A stretch of DNA of 15,008 bases from Paenarthrobacter nitroguajacolicus JCM 14115 (GTDB lineage: Bacteria; Actinomycetota; Actinomycetes; Actinomycetales; Micrococcaceae), in assembly GCA_001313365.1 (NCBI GenBank), contig BBFS01000114.1:1-15008 (forward strand), written 5' to 3'. Both the position numbers and the translations under genes were made by a program. Positions 1 to 8,458 of the stretch are shown piece by piece. Each line of letters opens with the position of its first letter. The first letter of the stretch is position 1. The notes beneath the pieces were generated by a model. The model saw only the letters and a program-made list of their open reading frames with translations, ran no database searches and was not told the origin of the DNA.

Positions 1-1190
1 GCGTCTTCGCCCCCCCCGCCGATCCGGAAGGCTCCATCACCGCGCCGGGTACACCTTGGGTGCAGGGCAGGCTCAGACCACTGCTGCTGACGGCACCGCA
101 GCGTTCGCCAACCTCCCCGTCGGCCTGTACCTGGTCACCGAGACCAACTACCCCGCCGGTGTTACTCCTGCAGCTCCGTTCCTGGTATCGGTTCCGTTGA
201 CCGACCCGGATAACCAGGACAACTGGATCTACGACGTGCACGTCTACCCGAAGAACTCCATTGCCGGTGCAGAAAAGACCGTCACGGATGCCCCCCCGAT
301 GTGAAGCTGGGCGACCAGATCGACTTCACCATCACCGGTGACATCCCCCCAACGAAGCCGTCATCGATGGTTACAAGATCGTGGACGCACTCGATCCCAA
401 GTTGAGCTACGGCGGCGCCACCGCCACCCTGGTCGATGGCACCGTCATCACCGAAGGCACCCACTACAACGTCGTCTTCGACGCCGCATCGAACACGGTC
501 TCCATCGTCTTCACGGAGGCCGGCCGTGACGTTCTTGCCGCACGCAACGCCACCCGCGTTCAGGTCGTTGTTAGCACCACGGTCAACACCATCGGTGAAA
601 TCGAAAACGAAGCACTCGTTTACCCCCCCAACCTGGGCAGCTTTACTACAGTTGCCGGTGGGCCGGAGGACCGGTGGTTACGCCTCCGGTCGTGACCAAG
701 TGGGGGGGCGAAATGACCCTGGAGAAGGTCAACGAGAACGGCACAGCCCTTGCCGGCGCTTCCTTCTCGGTCTACACCAACGAAGCTGACGCCCTGGCCG
801 GCACCAACCCGGTCGCACTGAACGGTCAAAGCGTCTTCACCGTCGCTGCCGACGGCACCCTGACCATCTCCGGTCTGCGCTACTCCGACTGGCAGATGGC
901 GCAGCTGTTGCACCGGGCTCGGCTGACTACCGCACCTACTACCTGGTCGAGACCACCGCCCCCCCCGCAGGATACGAACTGCTCGCCGAGCCGATTTCCT
1001 TCCTGATCAACTCCGCCAGCACCACAGTCGGTGTTGACCTGAGCGTCAAGAACATCCCGTCCAACGGCGGCTTCGAACTGCCCCCCTCACCGGTGGCGTC
1101 GGAACCGGCCTGCTCTACGCAGCCGGAGCACTCCTGGTCGTAGGCGCAGGACTCCTGTTCGTACGGAACCGTCGCAACACCAGGAACTAG
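1..1190 (+). CDS. LPXTG-anchored pilin / fimbrial isopeptide protein, 3' part (frame-disrupted)
   Basis: Surface protein of the SpaA/FimA pilin type, assembled and wall-anchored by sortases; the 5' end lies outside the window. Reading across frames gives Ala/Thr-rich CnaB-like domains, a pilin motif DVHVYPKN near 235-257 (the Lys used by class C sortase), and E-box-like stretches LYLVTETNYPAG (about 127-160) and YYLVETTAPAGYELL (about 938-980). At the end come a sorting signal LPLTG (about 1078-1093), a hydrophobic segment and a basic tail RNRRNTRN before TAG at 1188-1190. The frame changes in or near the G/C runs at 10-17, 345-350, 959-966 and 1081-1086, and near 668 where GGGG seems to read GGG; the runs at 623-629 and 702-708 look like in-frame additions. 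Several other breaks are likely. No sortase gene is visible downstream. The family call is firm; which pilin subunit it is (backbone is likeliest, from YPKN plus LPLTG) is inference. Confidence 0.85.
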
Positions 1191-1214
1191 TCGGCATCCG
1201 TCCGCTCGAAGCCA

Positions 1215-1232
1215 GCTCTACGGAAGTGGAGC
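1215..1232 (+). terminator. Weak hairpin after the pilin gene
   Basis: GCTCTAC and GTGGAGC form a 7-bp stem (one G-U pair) with a GGAA loop, 25 bases after the pilin stop. No T-run follows, so this is at best a weak terminator between convergent genes. Confidence 0.25.
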
Positions 1233-1269
1233 GTTGAACCCTGGAGGTCAGTGGCCGGCGTCGGGCGTT

Positions 1270-1599
1270 TCAGTCTCGGAATCCGGGGGGGCACCCGGGC
1301 CACCGTGGCCGGGGGCGCTTGGAGCTGAGGTTGACGCCGGAGCCTTTGCCGAGGTGGTCGGCGTTCTCCTTGTGGCTCATGGACAGCATGGCCGCCACAA
1401 CGAGGCTCACGATGAATGCGATGCCGGCTCCCGTGAAGGCGAGGTCGAAACGTGGCGCGCGTGCGCTGCCGCCGGAGGCGAAAATGAGCACGGCAACGAA
1501 GGCCAGTACTGCGAAGAACGCGGAGAACATGAGGGGGGGTCCCTTGACCGAGGTCCGCATCTTGCGCGGTTCTCCTGGTGTCTGGTCTGCCACGGTCAT
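1270..1599 (-). CDS. Small two-helix membrane protein, function unknown
   Basis: About 109 residues as written. I chose the ATG at 1599 because GGAGG (in ATTGGAGGAATG) sits just upstream on this strand; the open frame continues further upstream only as background. The protein has a basic N-terminus (about residues 1-20), two hydrophobic helices (about 26-46 and 58-78) and a polar tail starting SMSHKENADHLGK. The G/C runs at 1533-1539 and 1285-1291 are probably 4 bases in reality, each adding a spurious residue without shifting frame. I recognise no characterised family. It lies downstream of the DUF308-like gene but is separated from it by a hairpin with a T-run, so it probably has its own promoter in 1605-1672. 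Confidence 0.6.
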   Translation of the reverse strand: MTVADQTPGEPRKMRTSVKGPPLMFSAFFAVLAFVAVLIFASGGSARAPRFDLAFTGAGIAFIVSLVVAAMLSMSHKENADHLGKGSGVNLSSKRPRPRWPGCPPGFRD

Positions 1600-1635
1600 T
1601 CCTCCAATGATGGCGGTTCGTATCCGCCGGTCAGC

Positions 1636-1658
1636 AAAAGTTCTACAAAGAGTAGAAC
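1636..1658 (-). terminator. Intrinsic terminator downstream of the DUF308-like gene
   Basis: GTTCTAC-TCTTT-GTAGAAC (minus strand, 1658 to 1640) is a perfect 7-bp stem with a 5-base loop. It is followed directly by TTTT at 1639-1636, 15 bases after the stop codon at 1673. It could instead be an operator for the small gene starting at 1599. Confidence 0.5.
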
Positions 1659-1672
1659 GTCCAGCTACTAGT

Positions 1673-2260
1673 TTACGGCCTCGGGCGAAGCGCCGGGCGC
1701 AGCGGTTCGGGAAGGCCGCCGGCCCCCCCGGACTTGGCATCGTGCCTCAGCGTCAACCCTGAGAGGATCCACAGCACGCCGGAAATGATGGCCCCCCCAC
1801 CACCGGCCACGCCCAGCAGCGCATGTGCGCCCAGCGAAGTGAAGAACGGCAGCATCACAGCAGTGCCCACTGCAATAACGCCCGAAATGAGCCAATCACG
1901 CGCCAACTCGTCCCGCTTCCGGAGACCGTGGAGGAACTCAAGGAGGCCCAGCACCAGCAGTGCAAACATGGCCGAGAGGGCAACACCCGCGTCAGACTGC
2001 GTGACCAACGCGCCGATGCCTCCGAGCGCAACAACCAGCGGAACCGCCACAGGCAAAGCCCGGGACATCCACACAGCACCTGCAGTCGCGAGCAAATACA
2101 GCCCCCCCACAGCCCACGCCAGGACGTGCACGGACGGCGAAGCCCAGAAGATGGTGACCGCGCCGAACAGCAGTGCAACCGTGGCACGGATCAGCACGGG
2201 TTTCCAGAGTACGTCCGCGGGAGCAGAAGGAGTCTGGGCAGGAATCGCTGGGAGAGTCAC
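1673..2260 (-). CDS. Six-helix DUF308/HdeD-like membrane protein
   Basis: 195 residues in one open frame. Five to six hydrophobic segments follow one another from about residue 22 to 175, for example ATVALLFGAVTIFW, VGGLYLLATAGAVW, MFALLVLGLLEFL and SGVIAVGTAVMLPFF. Length and helix pattern match the DUF308/HdeD acid-resistance membrane family, whose biochemical role is poorly defined. GTG at 2260 is taken as the start. It lies 9 bases beyond the reconstructed stop of the MATE gene (TAA, 2272-2270), or overlaps TGA at 2259-2257 in the frame as written, so the two are probably co-transcribed. The C runs at 1723-1729, 1792-1798 and 2102-2108 probably insert one residue each; the last 20 residues are uncertain because of the run at 1723. 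The family call rests on topology and general resemblance only. Confidence 0.65.
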   Translation of the reverse strand: MTLPAIPAQTPSAPADVLWKPVLIRATVALLFGAVTIFWASPSVHVLAWAVGGLYLLATAGAVWMSRALPVAVPLVVALGGIGALVTQSDAGVALSAMFALLVLGLLEFLHGLRKRDELARDWLISGVIAVGTAVMLPFFTSLGAHALLGVAGGGGAIISGVLWILSGLTLRHDAKSGGAGGLPEPLRPALRPRP

Positions 2261-2269
2261 CCGTCCAGT

Positions 2270-3619
2270 TTAGTGCGAACCCAGCACCATCCACCGATCG
2301 GTTCGCGCGCGCAGCCCCCAAAGTCACACCTCGGGCAAGCATGTAGCCCAGCGCAAACGCGGCCCACAACCACAGCAGCCCCGCCTCGCCGTCGGGCCTT
2401 GTCTGGTGGATTGCCACCAGCAACGGCAAGTAGACCACCAAATTTACGACGCCGGCAATCGCCAGGTAGCGTGCGTCGCCTGCACCGATAAGGACACCGT
2501 CCAGGACGAAGACATAACCGGCGAGTGGCTGTCCCACCGCGAGGACCCAGAGCGCGATGGTCAGCTGATCGGACACCGGAGTCGGACGTGAAGAGGTAGC
2601 CGGCCCACGGGGCCACGATCGCCAGGAGAACGCCGGTGATCACGCCGAATCCGAGGCCCCCCCAGCGAATCATAGTGCGGGTCAATTCACGGGCGCGTTG
2701 GGCGTTCCGGGCGCCAAGTTCCTTGCCGATCAGGCTTGCGCGGCAATCGCCAGCGCATCCAGGGCAAAGGCAAGGAAAGAGAAGATGGTCATGGCCAACT
2801 GGTGCGCGGCCAGATTTACGGCACCCTGCGCAGTCACCACCAAAACAGTCGCAAGGATGGCGAGGCGGAGGCTCAGCGTACGCAGCATGAGCCACGAACC
2901 CACCTTGGTCATGGCCCGGATACCGTGCCAGTCGGGCTTCAAGGACACCCGGTGTTGCCGCGCATTCCGGCTGACCATTACCAAGTACACGGCAGCCATG
3001 GCCCACTGCGCGATGCTTGTGCCGATGGCGGAACCCGCCACGGACATGTTCAACCCATAGACGAAGAACAGGTTGAGGACGATGTTCACGGCGAAGCCCG
3101 CCGTTGCCACAACAAGCGGCGTCCGGGTGTCCTGGAGCCCCCCCGAAGGACACCCGTGCCGGCGAAGATGAGGAGCATCGCGGCCAAGCCAGGCATGGAC
3201 CATCGCAGATAATCGACGGCGAATTGCTGAACGTCTCCGGTCGCCCCCCCATGAAGCCAACCAACGGTTCGGCCGCTACAAAGCCAACCACAGCGAGCGC
3301 CAACCCGAGCAGCAGCGCCAGCCAGACGCCGTCGCGCCCTGCTGCCAAAGCCTTCCCCCCCAACTTACCGTCGCCGATCGCTCGGGCGACGCCGGCGTCG
3401 TCGAATATGCCAGGAAGACCATCAGCCCCACGGCGGTGTGCAGGATGGTGGACGCGAGTCCCACACCGGCAAGCTGGTCGACGCCAGGTGCCCCCACAAT
3501 GGCCGAGTCAGCCAGCAGGAACAGTGGCTCGGCGATGAGCGCACCGAAAGCCGGGACGGCCAGCCGCAGGATCTCGCGGGCGTTGGAGCGGGCGGGGGGG
3601 CAGTTGTGGTTTGGGGCAC
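2270..3619 (-). CDS. MATE family multidrug/cation antiporter (DinF-like), frame-disrupted
   Basis: Inner-membrane exporter of about 445 residues with 12 expected helices, the usual size for MATE proteins. The N-terminal half shows EILRLAVPAFGALIAEPLF, LADSAIVGHLGVDQLAG and ASTILHTAVGLMVFLAY, the classic start of the DinF branch. The middle shows GLQDTRTPLVVATAGFAVN and LVVTAQGAVNLAAHQLAM, and the end LGYMLARGVTL. These segments lie in different frames; breaks fall at or near the G/C runs 3594-3600, 3244-3250 and 3138-3144, a G run near 2320, and near 3395. The start is probably GTG at 3619 (MPQTTTAPA), followed after the run at 3594 by SNAREILRLAV; no clear ribosome site precedes it, and TAGGCT six bases upstream could be a -10 for a leaderless message. 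The reconstructed stop is TAA at 2272-2270. Substrate unknown. Confidence 0.85.
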
Positions 3620-3660
3620 TAAACAAGCCTAGTCCGCCGCGGGCCGGGTACATTTGGGCC

Positions 3661-4244
3661 GTGTCACATGAGCATCCCGTCACCGTTTCCGTCGCCCGCA
3701 CTATCCTTCCCGGCTATACCCGGCAGGCCAATGCCTGGGCCCACGCCGGACAGGAACTCGCCCGCGAATGGCCTGGATATCTGGGATCCGGATGGGTACG
3801 CAATGGGGGTGGACTCCACTGAATGGCACATGCTTTACCGCTTCGCAGACGCCGATTCGCTGCAGGAGTGGGAGGACTCCGAGGAGCGTCGCTGGTGGAT
3901 CGATAGTGCCAGGGACATGATGGAGACCACCCGCGTGGAGCGCCACACGGGGGATCGAAGGATGGTTCTCCCGGCCCGGAGACGTTTCGGTGGTTGTGCC
4001 CGAGACAGTTGTGCCGCCCCCCCGCTGGAAGCAGGCCATCAGCATCTTCCTGCCGTTCTTCCCGCTCAGCCTGTTGGCCAACTTCCTGTTGCACCCGTTG
4101 ACTCAGGACTGGCCGCTGGTGTTCGCGGTGCTGCTGAACATCGTGATCCTGACCCCGCTGATGACCTACATCTTCCTGCCGATCACTACCCGGCTGCTGC
4201 AGCCTTGGCTTCAGGCGAAGCCGCGCAGCAGACGCCGGACGTAA
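3661..4244 (+). CDS. Antibiotic-biosynthesis-monooxygenase-like protein with C-terminal membrane segments (COG3224 type)
   Basis: About 190 residues after bridging. The first ~100 residues (MSHEHPVTVSVARTILPG, ANAWAHAGQELA, EWHMLYRFADADSLQEW, EERRWWID) match the ferredoxin-like ABM fold. The last ~80 contain hydrophobic helices (ISIFLPFFPLSLLANFLL, VFAVLLNIVILTPLMTYIF) and a basic tail PRSRRRT. This layout is that of the uncharacterised COG3224 group. Two one-base gains break the frame: the G run near 3805 (RNG then VDST) and the G run near 3950 (HTG then IEGW). The C run at 4017-4023 adds one Pro in frame. GTG at 3661 is chosen because it begins the conserved MSHEHPVTV segment. It is divergent from the MATE gene with only 41 bases between the two starts. 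Activity is unproven. Confidence 0.8.
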
Positions 4245-4285
4245 GCCCTGCGGCTGGGATTTAGGTCATAAAGAGCCATATTTGG

Positions 4286-4297
4286 TTGACACTTCAA
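4286..4297 (+). promoter_or_regulatory. Possible promoter -35 / small inverted repeat upstream of the DoxX gene
   Basis: TTGACACTTCAA contains a perfect -35 hexamer (TTGACA, 4286-4291) and a short inverted repeat TTGA-CACT-TCAA, 25-36 bases before the DoxX ATG. The -10 17 bases downstream (AATGGT, 4309-4314) is poor. CATATT at 4277-4282 is another -10 candidate, which would put the repeat at the transcript start. Confidence 0.35.
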
Positions 4298-4321
4298 GTT
4301 TCCTCGGGAATGGTTGAAGGT

Positions 4322-4758
4322 ATGAACAAGTCCAGCTTGACCACCACAGCCCTGACCATCCTGCGCGTAATCGCGGGATTTCTCTTCGCCGCGCACGGTT
4401 GGCAGAAGTTCAATGAATTCACTATCGCCGGAACCCAGGCCTCCTTCACGCAGATGGGAGTCCCGGCCGCATCGGCAGTAGCACCGATCGTCGCAACCCT
4501 CGAACTCGTGGGTGGCATTGCCCTGATCATCGGCCTCCTGACCCGCGTCTTCGCAGCCTTGCTGGCCGTCAACATGCTCGGCGCGCTGTTCCTGGTGCAC
4601 GCGCGGCCGGGGGGGTTTTCGTCGGCAACGGCGGATACGAGCTTGTACTGCTCTTCGCAGGCGCAGCTCTGGCCCTGGCATTGGCCGGTGCGGGCAGGCT
4701 TTCTGCCGACGCCGCACTGTTCGGCCGTTCGGGATCGAAACTCCGCGTCCTCGCGTAG
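4322..4758 (+). CDS. DoxX family membrane protein
   Basis: About 144 residues, four hydrophobic segments, typical DoxX length. Recognisable parts are LRVIAGFLFAAHGWQKF, VATLELVGGIALIIGLLTR and AALLAVNMLGALFLVHA, then in the next frame VGNGGYELVLLFAGAALAL and a tail FGRSGSKLRVLA ending at TAG 4756-4758. The G run at 4609-4615 causes the single frame break; 5 bases there restore one frame (GVFVGNGGYE). The ATG at 4322 has GAAGG only one base upstream, so initiation may be leaderless or at a poor site. The family is linked to membrane thiol/redox stress functions, but most members are uncharacterised. A strong hairpin terminator follows 47 bases after the stop. Confidence 0.88.
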
Positions 4759-4805
4759 CGCCCCCACCACCCCCCCGACGCTCTCGCGGATAACAAGCCC
4801 TTCAG

Positions 4806-4850
4806 CCGATGGCTCTCTCACTTCCTTCAAGAAAGTGAGAGAGCCATCGG
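4806..4850 (+). terminator. Strong hairpin terminator after the DoxX gene
   Basis: Two perfectly complementary 18-base arms (4806-4823, beginning CCGATGGCTC, and 4833-4850, ending GAGCCATCGG) enclose a 9-base loop, followed by TCTTTAA. This is a clear rho-independent terminator for the plus strand; the minus-strand side lacks a T-run. Confidence 0.8.
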
Positions 4851-4963
4851 TCTTTAAGGGCCGGGATGTGAGAGAGCGTGCAGGACTGCAGCGCCTCAGC
4901 CAGCTCAGCTGCCGCTTCAGTAATTGGTGCCGGGGCAGGGTTATCTGTAGTAGAAATAGCCTG

Positions 4964-5301
4964 ATGATGACCATCCTCACCGGCGTCGGCGCCAGCACTG
5001 GTACAGTCCGCGGCAATGCCCGGCTTATTCACGGTCCCGACGAGTTCACACGCTTCCAGTCCGGGGATGTTTTGGTCTGCCGTACCACCGACCCCGCGTG
5101 GACTCCTCTCTTCGGAATGGCATCGGCGGTGGTCACGGAAACCGGTGGAATGTTGTCGCACGCCGCGATCGTTGCACGGGAGTTTGGGATCCCCCGCCGT
5201 ACTGGGTGTACGGGATGCGCTGCGCCTTCTCGCCGACGGCGGCCCCCCCCTGGCCATTGACGGGTCCCGGGGGAACAATCACCCTGATGGATACCGAATG
5301 A
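4964..5301 (+). CDS. Stand-alone PEP-utilising enzyme mobile (phosphohistidine swivelling) domain
   Basis: About 110 residues after bridging. The signature TETGGMLSHAAIVAREFGIP (about 5137-5193) is the PEP-utiliser mobile-domain motif, with the phosphorylatable His in SHAA; it continues as AVLGVRDALRLLADGG and ends AIDG, TITLMDTE. In PEP synthase, PPDK and rifampin phosphotransferase this domain carries the phosphoryl group between two catalytic domains, but here neither the ATP-grasp nor the PEP/pyruvate domain is present. Frame breaks fall at the runs 5191-5195 (5 for 4), 5243-5250 (8 for 5) and about 5266-5273 (5 for 4). The start is ATG 4964 (or 4967), with no convincing ribosome site; TAGTAGA 8-11 bases upstream may be a -10 of a leaderless transcript. 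The stop TGA overlaps the next ATG. The domain call is firm; the partner and reaction are unknown. Confidence 0.8.
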
Positions 5302-5875
5302 CACTCCTCACCCTGCATGCGGTCCGCCTCCTCGGTTTCGCTGAGACCCAAGCGGTAGCGGCTCGGTTCTCGCAAGACCCCGGTTTGGTGGAGTCGCAGC
5401 TCATCGACGCCGGCGTGAACGGCTTTGTTTCGCACAGCACCTTCGCGGGGGGGCCAGCGGCTGGTCGCTGTCGAGTCTCGGGAGAATTGAGAACGAGCGG
5501 CTGCTGGCCGATGAACTGGACCACGCCGGTGCACGAGACGCGGTGTTGGCGGTGCACGACAATTTCGCCGAGGTCAACACCGGCGTCGTGGGCGCGTGCA
5601 GTGCCATCCAGTTGCAATCTCCGGCGGATGAAGGCGCCGTGGACGTCCTGATAGGCGCCTTGGCGTCCTGGCGTCTACTCGAACCACAGCTGAGCGTTTT
5701 GCTGCCTCGGTTCGAGGGCTACTCCGGGCGCCTGTTGGGAGCACTCAAGCACGCTGTCCAGGACACAGCCTGGCTGACAGCTACCGACCGGGATTCCTTC
5801 CACCGGGTTTGGTTCGAACTCCATGAGGACCTGATTGCCACCCTCGGCATCCAGCGGGGGGGTAGTCGGACTTAG
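5298..5875 (+). CDS. Winged-helix-like protein coupled to the swivelling-domain gene, function unknown
   Basis: About 190 residues after bridging, starting at ATG 5298 inside the ATGA overlap with the previous gene, so translation is probably coupled. The first ~70 residues (LHAVRLLGFAETQAVAARF, LVESQLIDAGVNGFVSHST, then after the run SGWSLSSLGRIENERLLAD) look like a winged helix-turn-helix with a wing. The rest is helical (VDVLIGALASWRLLEPQLS, LPRFEGYSGRLLGALKHAV) and ends with FHRVWFELHEDLIATLGIQR. The frame breaks at the G run 5447-5453 (7 for 5); the run 5856-5862 adds one Gly. From memory, similar proteins ending in FELHEDL-type sequence accompany PEP-mobile domains in other actinobacteria; I cannot check that here. 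It could be a transcription factor or a non-DNA-binding partner of the swivelling domain. Confidence 0.65.
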
Positions 5876-5913
5876 TCACGTAACAGAAACCTGGCGACAG
5901 TAAGATTCCAAGC

Positions 5914-6895
5914 ATGAGCGATGACGCCGCCAATTCAGTGACCCTCCGTTTCCTCGCTGCTCCCATGGACGTAGGCCACAGCGGGTCAGTCGACGCCGGC
6001 ACCGTCCTTGAGTGGGTGGATAAGGCCGCGTACGCAGCAGCAGTTGGCTGGTCTAAGTCGTACTGCGTCACGGCGTACGTGGGCAACATCCACTTCACGG
6101 ATCCCGTGAACAGCGGCGACATGGTGGAAGTGACCTCCACCATCGTCTACACCGGCCGCTCCTCGATGCACATCCACACGGTGGTCAGCTCCCGCGATCC
6201 CAAGGGCGGGCCGGAGACAATGCATAGCCAGTGCATGGTGATTTTCGTAGCGGTGGGACCCGACGGCAAGCCAATTCCTGTCCCCCCCAGTTTGAGCCGT
6301 CCACGCCCCCCCAAGAGGTCGAGCAGCGCGATCACGCCTTGGCCCGCATCGAGGTCCGCGAGCAGATCGTCAACGCGATGAACGCCCAGGACTACACCGA
6401 CGCCGGAACCGCCGAGCGTGTTGTCCTGCGGTTTATGGCGTCCCCCCCACTGACGTCAACTGGGGCGGCAAGGTCCACGGTGGCATCGTGATGAAGTGGA
6501 TCGACGAAGCAGCGTACGTTTGCGCCTCCCGATACTGCGGCAAGGACACCGTGGCTGTGTTCTCCGGAGGCGTCCGTTTCTACCGGCCCCTGCTGATTGG
6601 CCACGTCGTCGAGGTAGAGGCGCGGCTCGTCTACACCGGCGCCAAGGGCATGCACATTGCGGTCCACGTACGCTCCGGCGATCCCAAGGCCCGCGAAATG
6701 AACCTGACCACGTACTGCCTCACGGTGATGGTGGCGCGCGACGAAACAGGGACTGCTGTACCGATTCCTTCCTGGGTTCCAGTATCCGAGGAGGACAAGA
6801 AGCTGCACGCCCACGCCCGTGAACTCTTGGAAATCCGTGGGCGGGCACCGGGAAACCGGCTCCCGGATCACCTGTTGAAGGCATCAGGCAGCTAA
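5914..6895 (+). CDS. Acyl-CoA thioesterase with two hotdog domains
   Basis: About 324 residues after bridging, made of two homologous hotdog domains of ~150 residues. Repeat 1 has VTLRFLAAPMDVGHSGSVD, VLEWVDKAAYAAA, YVGNIHFTDPVNSGDMVEV and VYTGRSSMHIHTVV. Repeat 2 has VVLRFMASPTDVNWGGKVH, VMKWIDEAAYVCA, FSGGVRFYRPLLIGHVVEV and VYTGAKGMHIAVHV. This is the acyl-CoA hydrolase (BFIT/YciA-related) pattern, with the catalytic acid in W-[VI]-D-[KE]-A-A-Y; repeat 2 keeps GGKVHGG whereas repeat 1 has degenerate GHSGSVD. Frame breaks: C run 6282-6288 (7 for 5), 6306-6312 (7 for 4, in frame) and 6442-6448 (7 for 5). ATG 5914 lacks a good ribosome site; TAAGAT at 5901-5906 fits the -10 of a leaderless transcript. 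Substrate chain length is not predictable. Confidence 0.88.
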
Positions 6896-6932
6896 CAGCC
6901 GCTTGGTGCGGACGTGGTTACGAGCCATGTTG

Positions 6933-7681
6933 TCAGCCCGGCGTCAGGACGCAGAACTCGTTGCCTTCGGGGTCTGTGAGGCAACGCCACGGCACATCGC
7001 CCTGGCCGATGTCGATGTTAGCCGCGCCCAGTGTATGTAGCCGGACCACTTCAGCGTCTTGATCATCACCGGGGGTACGGCATCAGGTCGAGGTGGATAC
7101 GGTTCGGCAGTGCGTCGGGGGTCTGGCGTGCGCAGCAACTCCAGATATGGCCCGACCCCCCCTCGGACGAACGCAGCCTCGCGTGGTCATCGTTCACTTC
7201 GTGCAGAGTCCAATCCATCGCCTCACTCCAGAAGTCGGCCATGGCCCGCGGATCGGTGCAGTTGACCACCACAGTGGCGATGGGTCCTGTGTCCTGGTAG
7301 ATCGGCCGGGGTTCCAGAACGCAGAACAGGTTCCCCCCCTCGGGATCCGCCAAGACCGTCCAGGGCACATCTCCCTGGCCTACATCGGCCGGTGTAGCGC
7401 CGAGCTCTTTGAGCCGCGCCACCAGCTCCTTTTGATGAGCTGCGGAAGTGGTTGCGAGATCGAGGTGCGCGCGATATTTCACAGTCTCCGGATCCGGAAC
7501 TGTCACAACGTCAACGCAAACGGCTGAGGGGGGGTCCGGCCATGTGAAACCCAGGGGTTCAACGTTGGTCACACCGGTCCCTCACTGGAAACACCCCCCC
7601 ACCCGAGGCTTCCGCCCAAAACTGCCCGAGAGCTGAGTCATCCCGTGCTTTGAAATTCACCTGAACAAGTCTCAACGCCAT
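6933..7681 (-). CDS. Two-domain VOC superfamily (glyoxalase/bleomycin-resistance-like) protein
   Basis: About 245 residues, two VOC modules. Module 1 runs from MALRLVQVNFKARDD through FWAEASG to HLDLATTSAAHQKELVARL and DVGQGDVPWTVLADPEGN. Module 2 has IATVVVNCTDPRAMADFW, NRIHLDLMPYP, EVVRLHTLGAANIDIGQGD and DPEGNEFCVLTPG, ending at TGA 6935-6933. The repeated GQGDVPW...DPEGN-FCVL phrase shows the internal duplication. It resembles the Glyoxalase_6 group, which includes many uncharacterised proteins. Frame breaks occur at the G/C runs near 7575 and 7594-7600; the runs 7528-7534, 7333-7339 and 7156-7162 look like in-frame gains, and a further break lies near 7070. ATG 7681 is chosen because it restores the full first strand. 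Convergent with the thioesterase, 37 bases apart. Function unknown. Confidence 0.82.
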
Positions 7682-7779
7682 GACGACTTACCCTATACCC
7701 CTGCCTCAACCAGCAACCCCCCCGCTGCAGCGTCGTTGCCCAACAATGGGAAGGGGGGCCAACCAACGCAATTGAGGAA

Positions 7780-8435
7780 CTAGCCGACCAGGTTCTCCGC
7801 CGCACTGTCCATGTGCGCGATGATCGTTTCCCGTGCTTTCGCCGCATTTCCAGTCTCGATAGCAGCAACAATGTCGTGATGCCGGCCCACGCTCATATTC
7901 CGGGTGGCGCGTTCCAATCCGGCGAACATGATGGACATCCGGATGGAGCCTCCAGGGATTCCCAGGAGTGCAGCAACGTTTCGTTTCCGGACAGGCGGCA
8001 GAGCGTGCGGTGGAACTCAAGGTCGGATTCGATCCGCTCCTGCAGTGAGGACTTGGCGGCTTTGTCCATATTGTCGACGGCGGCACGCAGTTCTGCGAGC
8101 GCGGCTTCCTTGTCCGGCATGTCACTGAGGGTCCTGGCGGCCAACGATTCCAAAACGCCGCGAACAGCGAAGATATCCCGGATTTCCTTGACGTCCAGGT
8201 GCCGCACGGACATGCGGCCGCGTGCTCCGGCGGAGATCAGGCCTTCCTGTTCCAGCTGGCGCAGGGCTTCCCGAAGGGTGCCGCGGCTGATTTGGAGCAT
8301 CTCGGAAAGCTCGGTTTCCACGAGGTGTCGCCCGGGCTCGAGTTCGCCACTGGTGATCGCGGTCCGCAGTGCTGCTAGTGCCTGTTCGCGCAGGCTCTTC
8401 TTCTCAAGTCCCAGCAGGGATGCGGTGACGGCCAT
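7780..8435 (-). CDS. GntR family (FadR/FCD subfamily) transcriptional regulator
   Basis: About 218 residues. The N-terminal winged HTH (LREQALAALRTAITSGELEP, GRHLVETELSEMLQISRGTL, REALRQLEQEGLI) is followed by a helical FCD domain: FAVRGVLESLAAR, DLEFHRTLCRLSGN, then after a one-base loss near 7947 IMFAGLERATRNMS, GRHHDIVAAIETGNAAKARE and HMDSAAENLVG. The Asp/His residues in DLEFH, GRHHD and AHMDSA fit the metal/ligand site of FCD regulators. ATG 8435 (MAVTASLLGLEKK) is preceded by GAGGA at good spacing; the stop is TAG 7782-7780. Its promoter region contains two sites (8459-8472, 8476-8490) like the palindromes between the transporter and isomerase genes, so I infer that it regulates itself and the catabolic genes to its right, with a sugar-derived metabolite as effector. 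Confidence 0.92.
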
Positions 8436-8458
8436 GGTGTGTCCTCGGTTCAATGGGC

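Noticed and set aside
1734..2273. Long plus-strand open frames opposite the DUF308 and MATE genes
   Set aside because: Low-complexity, Ala/Arg/Pro-rich translations antisense to recognisable membrane proteins; typical high-GC shadows.
4286..4321. Upstream TTG at 4286 as DoxX start
   Set aside because: It would add 12 residues not expected in the family and uses the -35 TTGACA as a codon; MNKSSLTTTALTILR from 4322 is a normal DoxX start.
7682..7779. Gap between the VOC gene and the gntR stop
   Set aside because: I looked for a small gene or strong terminator. There is only a weak CCCA/TGGG hairpin, a GCAAC...GTTGC pair around GCTGCAGC and two G/C runs, none convincing.
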